DNA from: Verrucomicrobiota bacterium
GTDB taxonomy: Bacteria > Verrucomicrobiota > Verrucomicrobiia > Limisphaerales > AV2
Direction of reading: 5' to 3'
Length of the DNA stretch: 11,981 nucleotides
Assembly (NCBI GenBank): GCA_003219345.1
Contig: QHOP01000315.1
Coordinates: 1 to 11,981, forward strand
How positions within the stretch are numbered: the first letter of the stretch is position 1; the number at the start of each line of letters is the position of its first letter. A program made the translations under genes and the position numbers. The notes under the pieces are model-generated. The model was not told the DNA's origin. It worked only from the letters and a program-made list of their open reading frames with translations, and searched no databases. Of the stretch, positions 1 through 6,138 are shown piece by piece.

Positions 1-111
1 ATTTTCTGCGCTCAGTGGTTTAACTTTGGGGGGAAGCTCAAACTGCGCGTGCGCGTTGGGCCGGGTAAGGGTGTGGCCAACCCGGTCAAGAATTGGGCGA
101 TTAAGGGTTGA
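1..111 (+). CDS. C-terminal end of an unrecognised protein (cut by window edge)
   Basis: Frame 1 is open from the first base to a TGA at 109-111 and gives 36 residues rich in Lys, Gly and Val (ending NWAIKG). I do not recognise the family. The residue mix (WFNFGGKLKLRVRVG) looks protein-like, but so short a piece could be a chance reading frame. The next 130 bp hold no gene. Only the window edge prevents a firmer call. Confidence 0.3.
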   Translation: MFCAQWFNFGGKLKLRVRVGPGKGVANPVKNWAIKG

Positions 112-243
112 TTTTTAAAGTTGTAATGCTACGGTAAAGACCCCATACAAGGGACGCGCTTCACGATTCAGGCTGAAATCTAGCTTGTGCCTAAATTTTG
201 CTGCAACCTAACTAAGCGGCATGTTAAACGCTAGTCACGCGTT

Positions 244-924
244 ATGAACGAGCCAAAGACTGGGACGGTCAATCAAGAGAGGTCAGAGGCTATGACCGAC
301 AAAAACAAACCAGTTACAATCGCTCACGCACAAGCTTGGTATGGCCGCGCCGATGGAGTCGTCAAAGCCTCTATGCTTCGCGAGGTGATAAACTGGATGA
401 TTCAAAACAATGTTCGCACTGAATTTGAGAACGATTCGTATTTGGACGCGCTCGTGTTGACCGAAATAATGTTTGATCGGTCAAATCACTCCATTCGAAT
501 GTTTACTGGCCCTAGTTGTGAGAAATTCTTACAGACGCTCGAAAAAACTTTCGTCGATGCGCTCCAACGTTTGAAAGCAAACAATGGAAAAGTTCAGATA
601 TTAGTACTTGCTGACCACAAACCCGAATTTCTTTCCAAACTTGAATCCACTTTCCCGCAGACGTTGGAAATTGGTCTAGGGAAGATGAGAGAAGGGGTCA
701 AGGATCAGATCGGACATTTTTTTGTTTGCGACTGCAAAATGGCGCGAATAGAACAACCCCACGATCCATTAAATGATGACACTCCCGTAAACGCCATCCG
801 AGCGAAAGTTTATTTCAATGCTCCTGGACCAGCACAGTTGCTTGAAGCTAGGTTCGATGCGTTTTGGAATGTCGTCCACCCGCGAAAAACGGAAATAGTT
901 GCAGCATTAGAGAAAGTGGGCTGA
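244..924 (+). CDS. Hypothetical 226-aa protein, possibly PLD-superfamily-like
   Basis: A soluble protein without signal peptide or membrane segment; I do not recognise its family with certainty. The second half has the alternating hydrophobic strands of an alpha/beta fold: HSIRMFTG near residue 83, VQILVLADHKPEF near 116, GHFFVCDCKMARIE near 156 and RAKVYFNAPGPAQLLEARFDAFW near the end. The order 'strand - FFVCD-x-RIE - VYFN-x-P - FDxxW' resembles catalytically degenerate phospholipase-D-like modules of regulators and defence proteins. No HKD motif is present, so nuclease or lipase activity is not suggested. The first ATG (244) has no clear ribosome site. The ATG at 292 (MTDKNKPVTI) lies ~9 nt after GAGAGG and may be the true start. 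The gene lies 8 bp upstream of a membrane-protein gene on the same strand, so the two are probably one operon. The base composition is less GC-rich than the genes right of 4280, suggesting acquired DNA. Confidence 0.6.
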   Translation: MNEPKTGTVNQERSEAMTDKNKPVTIAHAQAWYGRADGVVKASMLREVINWMIQNNVRTEFENDSYLDALVLTEIMFDRSNHSIRMFTGPSCEKFLQTLEKTFVDALQRLKANNGKVQILVLADHKPEFLSKLESTFPQTLEIGLGKMREGVKDQIGHFFVCDCKMARIEQPHDPLNDDTPVNAIRAKVYFNAPGPAQLLEARFDAFWNVVHPRKTEIVAALEKVG

Positions 925-932
925 CCCTAAGA

Positions 933-1456
933 ATGCCCCTCTACTCACTAATCGCTTTAGTCCTTAGCCTGTTCGGCGCAACATATACAGCGATCTCTGC
1001 AATAAGAAATCACTTCGACAAGGCTATCACCAATGCCTTGGACTTGGTTCAAACGCAAATAGACGTTATTAGGACGGCAGGCGCTGATTCTCTGAGGAAC
1101 GCTGAAAAGCACGGTAATGATTTAAGATTTTGGGCTGGCGTTGGAAGTGGAGTCATATCGTCCCCGTTATCTCCTTCTGCTTTTTCGCGTTCGGCACTGC
1201 AATCTTCTGTCTCTTGAATTGGGAAAGAGTTACCAAGGCACAAATCCAAACAACAGGAACACCGGATACTTTTTGGGAAAGTACTCACAGCTTGAGCAGA
1301 TGGATAGTAATGGGTTTCTTGGTGATAAGTATTCTCTGTACGCTTGGTGCAATACATTCAGGACGGCGGGTGAGAGCGGAAGGCAAATTCCTTCGTGAGC
1401 TTCACAAATGTGCCGCGGAAGCGATGGCTAACAAGCAAATTCAGCCTGCTTCTTGA
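933..1456 (+). pseudogene. Small three-helix membrane protein, broken by a one-base frameshift
   Basis: The ATG at 933 opens 95 residues ending at 1217: a hydrophobic helix (YSLIALVLSLFGATYTAISA), then a charged, probably helical stretch (about residues 25-60). At the TTTT run at 1128-1131 the sensible reading moves to another frame, which runs from 1121 to a TGA at 1454-1456. That frame carries two more helices (HIVPVISFCFFAFGTAIFCL and RWIVMGFLVISILCTLGAI) and a basic, hydrophilic tail. One additional T in the run would give a continuous protein of about 174 residues. No good start codon exists for the second part except TTG at 1130. The layout (helix, coiled linker, helical pair) recalls small membrane effectors or partners in defence pairs, but I cannot name a family. 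It begins 8 bp after the 226-aa gene and was probably co-transcribed with it. It may be a real pseudogene or an assembly error. Confidence 0.5.
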
Positions 1457-1707
1457 TCGTTGAATTTTAGGAATTAGAGACACGACACGGCAACACTGCA
1501 TGGTGGACACGGTGAACATGGTGTTTGGCACCATATTCGTGTGTGCGGGCATTGCGCTTCAGCGCAACTGCGAACCACGGAACAAAAGGGGAATCCGACC
1601 GCAGTTTGGGACGCTTGGGACTCCTTCGGAAAAGTCATTTAGCTTCGGAGTCGATGCAGCCCTGCCTTGCCCGCCATGTCCGGCACGCTTGGGTCCCTTG
1701 GCCCGTA

Positions 1708-1785
1708 ATGCCCAAGCGACAATGGCCCGCAGTCCGTTATCGCGAAAAACGGGCGGTCACGCGGCAAGAACATGAATTGATACTT
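1708..1785 (+). pseudogene. Scrap of a tyrosine recombinase/integrase
   Basis: In frame 1 this stretch reads MPKRQWPAVRYREKRAV followed by TRQEHELIL. It resembles the linker between the SAM-like and catalytic domains of phage-type integrases of verrucomicrobia, where 'KRAxTxxEHxxI' comes shortly before the catalytic core. Neither the catalytic R...HxxR...Y residues nor the N-terminal domain are present. The match ends at about 1786, where the opposite strand becomes Cas10-like. Recognition rests on memory of the family and on ~26 residues, so it is tentative. The 250 bp before it (1457-1707) show nothing I can name. Confidence 0.35.
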
Positions 1786-1787
1786 AG

Positions 1788-1862
1788 ATGGGTGCGAATG
1801 TCGAGAGCTTTGCTCGGAGGGTCGTGCAAGTAGGCGGCGAGTTTTCGTTTCCAGTCAGTCAT
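1788..1862 (-). pseudogene. 5' end of a type III CRISPR Cas10/Cmr2-like gene
   Basis: Reading leftward from an ATG at 1862-1860 gives MTDWKRKLAAYLHDPPSKAL then DIRTH. This matches the first residues of Cas10/Cmr2-type proteins (also Csx11-like), where 'KLxAYLHDPPxKALxIxxHE' holds the His-Asp pair of the N-terminal HD-type nuclease domain. Cas10 is the large subunit of type III effector complexes and makes cyclic oligoadenylate. Only about 25 of the usual ~600-1000 residues remain. After RTH the frame runs 16 more unrelated codons to a TAA at 1739-1737. No GGDD palm domain, other cas gene or repeat array occurs in the window. Just upstream a short frame ends in an ATGA overlap with this start, as in cas operons, but its 26 codons are not recognisable. 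Confidence 0.5.
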
Positions 1863-1981
1863 AGTTTGCTGGGCTGTTCAACGCGCCGACCTGAATCTCC
1901 CCCGGTCGGTCTCGTGTTCTTTGTGGCGCACTTTATCATGGGCTAACGATAGAACGTGACTGCCGATGTGAACGAACGGAG

Positions 1982-1999
1982 GGACGTCCTCAGACGTCC
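1982..1999. repeat. Short palindromic module at the end of the helicase remnant
   Basis: GGACGTC and GACGTCC form a perfect 7-bp stem with the 4-base loop CTCA. It lies about 15 bp beyond the point where the helicase homology stops, so the truncation may be linked to it. A stem of this style fits the scattered hairpin modules elsewhere in the window. No T-tract follows, so a terminator is unlikely. Confidence 0.4.
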
Positions 2000-2014
2000 G
2001 CCCACACAGACACC

Positions 2015-2278
2015 GAGCGAGAAGTAAGGGTCATATTCAAACGCCGGCGCGAGACGGAAACGCTGAGCGTCGCCGTCGAACGGCTCGGTGTCTGCTGTGC
2101 TTTCGAGCGTAGCGAGTTTCTCCGGTGTAAGAATGGGTTTGTAAACGCGTGACGTGTTGACGCCCTTGGCAACGAGCTTCACCGCATCACCCATCGGGAT
2201 GGTAACCATGACTTGCACAGGCTCCGGAAAAATCGGGCCGTGCAGAACTTTTTTGGGCCTGAGCTGAGCTATGGTCAT
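2015..2278 (-). pseudogene. 5' fragment of a SNF2-type defence helicase
   Basis: From the ATG at 2278 the frame reads MTIAQLRPKKVLHGPIFPEP, then VQVMVTIPMGDAVKL, EPFDGD and FEYDPYFSL. This is the N-terminus of the long SNF2-family helicases found in defence islands (DISARM DrmD-like and relatives), which run on into 'LPHQLEAVYDY' and the Walker A motif 'DDAGAGKT'. About 88 residues of a roughly 1000-residue protein remain. All helicase motifs are lost. Between QRFRL and AFEYDPYFSL the usual ~9 residues (type GIEALRLGL) are also missing, so there is an internal deletion as well as the truncation. After FSL the frame continues with unrelated codons to 1943. The nearby Cas10-like and integrase scraps point to a decayed defence island. 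The family assignment is from memory of conserved motifs. Confidence 0.65.
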
Positions 2279-2940
2279 TGTGGGCACCCTGTAGCGCACG
2301 AGTATGCCACGAAGTCTCGTCCTTTGTCACGAATGGAAGGCAGCACCAATCGGCCGGAACTGGATGGTGCGATGTTTGGTCATTGGTTGTTCTACCCGAT
2401 CATGGTTCAATTCAAATCCGCTGCACGCACCAATGGGCGCTAGATTTGGCGGAACGAATAAAGCGCCATATCATGGACTGCCGGGAACACTGCGCCAAAA
2501 ACGGCGTTATTCCCGTGGTAGCCATGCCGTAACATCAATTCTTTTGGTAACTTCTCAACTTCCTAGCGAAGGTGCCATCATTCAAACGGCAGCATGAGGT
2601 TATCACCGAAGGATCAATTTGGCTCGCCAGCGCAAGATTACCTCGTGATCCCTTTGGAGTATGATTGTCTGACACGCCGGTCAACGGGATGCCGTCTGCG
2701 AACGGGAACTGTTTCGCGCCCCCGCGTTTGAGATTCCACAATTTCGCGCTGGTTATGAATTGGCTTTCCCTGGCCTGTGCTGCCGAAGAAGCGGTGGGCA
2801 TCCATCAAATTCGAAGAGAAGCGCGTCAAAGTCCGCATCGGTCCAGCCCTGCCCGTGGACATCCTCGGCGCTTGCCTGATGATTCCGGTGCTGTGAATTT
2901 ATCCTTTTAATAAAGACAATATGGAATAAACTCGTCTCCT
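2279..2940. other. No intact gene; degraded DNA between remnants
   Basis: No frame here is convincing as a gene. The best protein-like stretch is on the plus strand at about 2765-2896, reading WASIKFEEKRVKVRIGPALP then VDILGACLMIPVL before a TGA at 2894. It may be the C-terminal tail of a lost gene, but I cannot name the family. On the minus strand around 2650-2760 a frame reading KLWNLKRGGAKQFPFADGIP is open but also unrecognised. No RNA gene or terminator was seen. Confidence 0.4.
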
Positions 2941-3010
2941 GTGGAAAGAGAATTTAATCAGATCATCCACCAGAAGATCACCGATGCGCTCGCCGCGCCC
3001 GTGCCGGCGC
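2941..3010 (+). pseudogene. Possible 5' fragment of an AAA-type ATPase
   Basis: Starting with GTG at 2941 the frame reads VEREFNQIIHQKITDALAAP then VPA. This resembles the N-terminus of archaeal-type AAA ATPases with a DUF4143 partner domain, which continue 'LTRRDVxLPxIxGKAxAVIGMRRxGKT'. The match stops at about 3010, before the Walker A loop. There it abuts the end of the relaxase fragment coded on the other strand. About 23 residues are left, so the identification is weak. It is listed because its abrupt end coincides with the end of the relaxase homology. Confidence 0.28.
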
Positions 3011-3520
3011 ACAACCGTGCGTCAGATGCCCGTAGTCCTTTGAGACCACCCAGCCGTTGGCCAGTTTGATGTCACCATCGGCGGTGAACCCTTTGACTTG
3101 CTTCAAATCGCCGTTGTTAAGCCGTCGCTTGTCTTTTGTGAATCCGTTCTGCGTGATCCGAACCATGTCTCCGGGAGCCAGGGCAATCATTCGGGATTCG
3201 TAAACCTGAAAACGAGTGGCTTTGTCCACGGGCAGCAAGGCGGGCTTGTCATTCTCCCGCTCAACTCGTATGCCGTGCTCATCGCCCTGTATCACCGTCA
3301 CTCGTTCGCCGCGTCGGAATCCGGCAACGTTTTGATGAAACTGGACCACCAGACCGCTTTGATAATTCCGGGCATCGGCGCGTTGCGCTTCCGTCCATTG
3401 CAGGTTCTTGAGTTGAACGAACTCGCGTTCGTCACCACTCAGCTTGCCCGCCTGTTTTAGGCATTCCCGAATCCGCGCCGTCACGCGCTCGCCCTCAGCG
3501 TGGGTCGGGGAGATGTTCAC
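2978..3520 (-). pseudogene. Internal fragment of a MobF (TrwC/TraI-type) conjugative relaxase-helicase
   Basis: The 180-codon frame (GTG at 3520) begins inside the helicase half: VNISPTHAEGERVTARIR, then VVQFHQNVAGFRRGERVTVI near residue 60, VDKATRFQVYE near 100, GDMVRITQNGFTKDKRRLNNG near 120, and DIKLANGWVVSKDYGHLTHG. In MobF proteins of PVC bacteria this order leads into 'TSHASQGKTVD', the final RecD-like helicase motif. Here homology stops at about 3014 and 11 unrelated codons follow. Missing are the relaxase domain with its catalytic Tyr and His triad, the Walker A motif and the last helicase motifs. The frame upstream is closed by a TGA only four codons before the GTG. The left part overlaps the end of a secreted-protein gene (3495-3993), so 3515-3535 is a fusion point. 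No other transfer gene or oriT was seen. Confidence 0.65.
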
Positions 3521-3993
3521 GTTGGAAGGGATTCAGCGAGCTGGTGTTGCTGTGCCGGAACAGGAACACGTCGGTGCCCAACTTCATCTTCGAGACGCCC
3601 GAATGGTCAACCAGCAGGCTGAACAGTTCGTTCGGCTGCGACGTTCCTGAGATTTTCATCTCGATTTGCAACGAATTGATCTGCATGTCCTCGCGATCCT
3701 GGGGGATGATGCACTCGTCAATCAGGCTCAGAACGATTGACTCACCACGATTCAGGGCGGCGACTTGCTCCGGCAAGAGGCGATAGCTGAAAGGAAGGGT
3801 TGATCCTTGCGGTTCTTCGTTATAGCGCTCGACCAGTTGCTTAGCGATCTCCGCAACCTGCTCCTCATAGATGGTGCCTTTGGGACCTGCCAGGGATGGA
3901 ACGGTAAAACAAGCGACCGCGGTTGCCAGGATCGACGCAATGGCTGCCTTGCGAAGCAGGCCCCGGTGTTGATGAGAAGTTGAAGCTTTTCAT
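3495..3993 (-). pseudogene. Exported protein of unknown family, frameshifted in the signal peptide
   Basis: The ATG at 3993 gives MKSFNFSSTPG. At the CCCC run (3961-3964 on the plus strand, GGGG on the coding strand) removal of one G joins it to LLRKAAIASILATAVACFTV then PSLAGPKG, a typical Sec signal peptide with Ala-x-Ala-like cleavage near SLAG. The mature part (about 130 residues) reads TIYEEQVAEIAKQLVERYNE, then LPFSYRLLPEQVAALNRGES, LIDECIIPQDREDMQINSLQ, and ELFSLLVDHSGVSKMKLGTD ending VFLFRHSN. I do not recognise the family; the His-Ser-Gly-Val-Ser segment is distinctive. The last codons (HLPDPR) overlap the relaxase fragment, so the natural C-terminus may be lost. TATACT lies 3 nt before the ATG, too close for a normal leader. 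Confidence 0.5.
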
Positions 3994-4251
3994 AATAGTA
4001 TAATAGTTTGTGCTGCATGTGAGGCGAGTGAATGAGCCTAGCTAATCCAATGCTCTGGCCGAGGCAAGCCCGAAATATCATAAAGCAAACAAAGTAAAGC
4101 GGGCAGGGGTCAGGACCGAATCAGTGCATGAAGATATGCCAATATTCAGCCCTGCTATCTTTCTGGTCCTGCGATTCAGCCGCGCGCACAAACGCTACGG
4201 CGCCGCCGATGCGGCCGAACGCGCGGAATGGTCGCGTCGCCCAACGGCGTG

Positions 4252-4271
4252 CCCGGTATATTGAAACCGGG
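4252..4271 (-). terminator. Weak hairpin after the Gfo/Idh/MocA gene
   Basis: CCCGGT and ACCGGG form a perfect 6-bp stem around an 8-base loop, starting 8 bp past the TAA of the oxidoreductase gene. No T-tract follows on the minus strand, so intrinsic termination is uncertain. The rest of 3994-4279 shows nothing recognisable. Confidence 0.25.
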
Positions 4272-4279
4272 TACAAAAG

Positions 4280-4987
4280 TTACGCAATCTTCGGCACCAC
4301 GAAGGGTTGGCGGTATTCCCGTTGCGAAAGCGCGTTGGCCTGGTCCGCGATATCGTTGACGAACCGTTCTCTCTTCGGATCAAAGGTGACCCAGGGCCCA
4401 AGCACGGCGGGCGTCGTGTCCAAGTCAACTTCGTTTTCGCGCAGATACTCGCGGCAACGCTCGAACGCATCCGAGAGCTCCCGGTTCGCTTGGATCGTTT
4501 CCCGGATGACTTCAGGCCGTGCCTGTTTGCCGAGTCGATAGGAAACGTTCGCCATGTGGCAGCAGGCCGTAGAGTGATGTCCCCGCAACGCCTCAGCCGC
4601 AAGGTCGCCGGCTTTCCGACTGCGAACGGCGGCCACGAAGTTGGAGAGATGCGAGGTTTCCAATCCCTTCGACCCACCGTCGTCCGGGAAGTCTTTGATC
4701 TTCTTGCCTTGCTTATCGAAGAGTGCGCCGCCGGAAGCATCGCCGGCGAAGTAACCGCCTTCGCAGTCAATCACCAGGCCGTGGTTCTGGTTTCGGAACT
4801 TGCCCATTGCATCCGGGCCTTTGGAGACGCGCACGTTGCGCACCTCGCAGATGAGCGGGGTTGGTTGGTAATCGAACAGCGCGATGTGCGTGTTGGCTGT
4901 CTCGCCGCAGTCGTTGAACGCAAACCGTCCCGCAATGCTCATCGCGCGCGGAGGCGGCTGATGCTGTCCCAAAGCCCATCGGTCGCC
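4280..4987 (-). CDS. Gfo/Idh/MocA oxidoreductase, C-terminal part (frameshifted gene)
   Basis: This frame continues the protein begun at 5739. Homology starts at DRWALGQHQPPPRAMSIAGR and runs through FAFNDCGETANTHIALFDY, then GLVIDCEGGYFAGDASGGAL, KGLETSHLSNFVAAVRSRKA and GHHSTACCHMANVSYRLG to a TAA at 4282-4280. These are the usual C-terminal alpha/beta motifs of exported Gfo/Idh/MocA proteins in PVC bacteria, including the 'LETSHLSNF' and 'SxxCCHxANxSYRLG' blocks that line the substrate site. A start inside this part (for example ATG at 4942) would give a fragment lacking the NAD(P) domain, so it is unlikely to work alone. Between the two parts the usual 'GNGDxGNQGxHExD' segment is absent, which indicates a deletion of roughly 45-50 bp rather than a single-base slip. 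Confidence 0.75.
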   Translation of the reverse strand, partial: GDRWALGQHQPPPRAMSIAGRFAFNDCGETANTHIALFDYQPTPLICEVRNVRVSKGPDAMGKFRNQNHGLVIDCEGGYFAGDASGGALFDKQGKKIKDFPDDGGSKGLETSHLSNFVAAVRSRKAGDLAAEALRGHHSTACCHMANVSYRLGKQARPEVIRETIQANRELSDAFERCREYLRENEVDLDTTPAVLGPWVTFDPKRERFVNDIADQANALSQREYRQPFVVPKIA

Positions 4988-5739
4988 CAGAACCAGTGCC
5001 ATTCGTAATGCAGTTGTTTGCGCATGAGCGGCGTCTTCGGCGCGGGACCGCACCAGAGATCGTAGTCCACGGTGTCGGGCACTGGGGTCGGTTTGTTGAT
5101 CGTGCCGATGCCGTCACGCGCCCGGTACACCAGCGCATGCGCGTAGCGAATGGACCCGATTTGGCCGCTGCGCAGGTAGTCGAACACCTGGCGCAGGAGC
5201 GTGCTCGAACGATTCTGAGTGCCCACCTGGACCATGCGCCCGTACTTGCGGGCCGCCGCCACCATTTGCTCTCCTTCCCAGAGGTTGTAGGAAAACGGCT
5301 TCTCGACATACACGTCCTTGCCAGCTTGACAGGCCCAAACCGTCGCCAGCGCATGCCAGTGATTGGGCAAGGCGATGACCACCGCGTCGATGGTTTTGTC
5401 GTCGAGAATTCCGCGGAGGTCGCGGTAAGTGGCGACGTCTTCGCCCCGGTCTTTGAACGGCTGGGCTTCGCGGTCGAGGTGCGCCTGGTCTACGTCGCAC
5501 AACGCAACGATCTTGGCACCGGGGACCTCTCGAATTCGGGGAATGAGCTGATGCCCTCGCCCGCCCACGCCGCCTGCCGCTGTGGTTGACCCGAGTCCTA
5601 TCACGGCTACACGCACCGTGTCGTTGGAGCCAGGAGATCGGGACGAACCCTCGGCGCCGATCACGATTCTGGGCATGCCGAGCGCCAGTCCGGCCGTTAT
5701 TGAGCTGTTCAGAAATTTTCTACGTGTGATTGTTTTCAT
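4939..5739 (-). CDS. Tat-exported Gfo/Idh/MocA oxidoreductase, N-terminal part (frameshifted gene)
   Basis: The family uses NAD(P) to oxidise or reduce sugars and similar polyols. The ATG at 5739 is chosen because it puts the twin-arginine signal at residues 5-11 (TRRKFLNSS) before a hydrophobic stretch and an Ala-rich cleavage region (VIGAEG). A GTG four codons upstream (5751) is also possible. The Rossmann fold starts at about residue 42 with VRVAVIGLGS and a glycine-rich loop, then IVALCDVD (77-84). ALPNHWHA (123-130) and EKP (146-148, the family's catalytic Lys motif) follow. The segment GPAPKTPLMRKQLHYEWHWF (231-250) is diagnostic of exported PVC members. After WFWAT the frame leaves the family and stops at 4939. 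The rest of the protein is in another frame (4280-4987). It is probably a pseudogene, or a gene damaged in assembly. Confidence 0.8.
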   Translation of the reverse strand: MKTITRRKFLNSSITAGLALGMPRIVIGAEGSSRSPGSNDTVRVAVIGLGSTTAAGGVGGRGHQLIPRIREVPGAKIVALCDVDQAHLDREAQPFKDRGEDVATYRDLRGILDDKTIDAVVIALPNHWHALATVWACQAGKDVYVEKPFSYNLWEGEQMVAAARKYGRMVQVGTQNRSSTLLRQVFDYLRSGQIGSIRYAHALVYRARDGIGTINKPTPVPDTVDYDLWCGPAPKTPLMRKQLHYEWHWFWATDGLWDSISRLRAR

Positions 5740-5842
5740 AGCAATGCTCACGATTGATTGTTACGTGCAGACGCTACCACGGCAACAGGAATTCGGCACT
5801 CCGAAATATTGGGCCGCAGCGCCGGGCGATGCTGCGCGGCGA

Positions 5843-5858
5843 TCCCGCATATGCGGGA
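5843..5858. repeat. Perfect 16-bp palindrome
   Basis: TCCCGCATATGCGGGA is fully self-complementary. It lies about 100 bp upstream of the Tat-exported oxidoreductase start, a position that would suit a dimeric operator. It could equally be part of the repeat-rich spacer around it. Confidence 0.35.
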
Positions 5859-5946
5859 CGGTGAAAGCGTGAGTCAATGGTCGTGTTGAACGGACCGCAG
5901 CTATCGCAAGGGCTGACTTGAGTCACTCGGGAAGTGGCGAAAGGAA

Positions 5947-5975
5947 TTCGGCGAAGCCGAAGGCCCGCGAGGGCC
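5947..5975. repeat. Two adjacent small hairpins
   Basis: TTCGGC/GCCGAA (loop GAA) is followed immediately by GGCCC/GGGCC (loop GCGA). The following 40 bp are rich in GAGCG steps. They sit in the 399-bp spacer between the oxidoreductase and haem-protein genes and look like part of a dispersed, structured repeat rather than a terminator, since no T-tract follows. Confidence 0.35.
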
Positions 5976-6000
5976 GAACGAGCGGGAGCGAGCGAGACCA

Positions 6001-6100
6001 AGCCCGAAAGATAATAGCCCAGGGCGAAGCGAGTCTGCGAGCGGAGCCCTGGGTCAACCGTCCAACAAATCCATCCAAGCCCTGAAAGGGCGGCAGAATC
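6001..6100 (-). repeat. Dispersed ~100-bp intergenic repeat, copy 1
   Basis: On the minus strand this segment begins GATTCTGCCGCCCTTTC and aligns along its whole length with 7340-7438 on the plus strand. Shared blocks are CGCCCTTTCAGGGCT, GTTGACCCAGG, CGCTCG, ACTTCGCTT-like and GCCCTGGGCTATT. Identity is roughly three quarters by eye. It contains its own inverted arms, CCCAGGGC and GCCCTGGG. Sequences of this type are widespread between genes in verrucomicrobial genomes (recollection, not checked). It lies 39 bp beyond the stop codon of the haem-protein gene. Confidence 0.6.
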
Positions 6101-6138
6101 TCTTCAGCGCAAAGGCGCGAAGGCGCAAAGAGCGTGGT

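Noticed and set aside
206..247. Integron attC-like site (ACCTAAC ... GTTATGA) directly before the 226-aa gene, with a small AACGC/GCGTT hairpin at 227-243
   Set aside because: The right-hand core does not fit GTTRRRY, the span is only 42 bp (shorter than known attC sites), and no second site follows the gene pair.
1125..1136. Programmed -1 frameshift in the membrane-protein gene
   Set aside because: The codons AGA TTT TGG do not form an X-XXY-YYZ slippery site, so a plain indel is more likely.
1943..2014. Extension of the helicase frame beyond FSL
   Set aside because: The residues after FSL do not fit the family and overlap the palindrome; they are read-through of unrelated DNA.
3980..4005. 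Promoter for the exported protein gene (TATACT before the ATG)
   Set aside because: The box is only 3 bp from the start codon and there is no -35 element at a normal distance.
4307..5008. A 233-codon plus-strand frame opposite the oxidoreductase
   Set aside because: It is the antisense of well-matched Gfo/Idh/MocA sequence and has no family features of its own.
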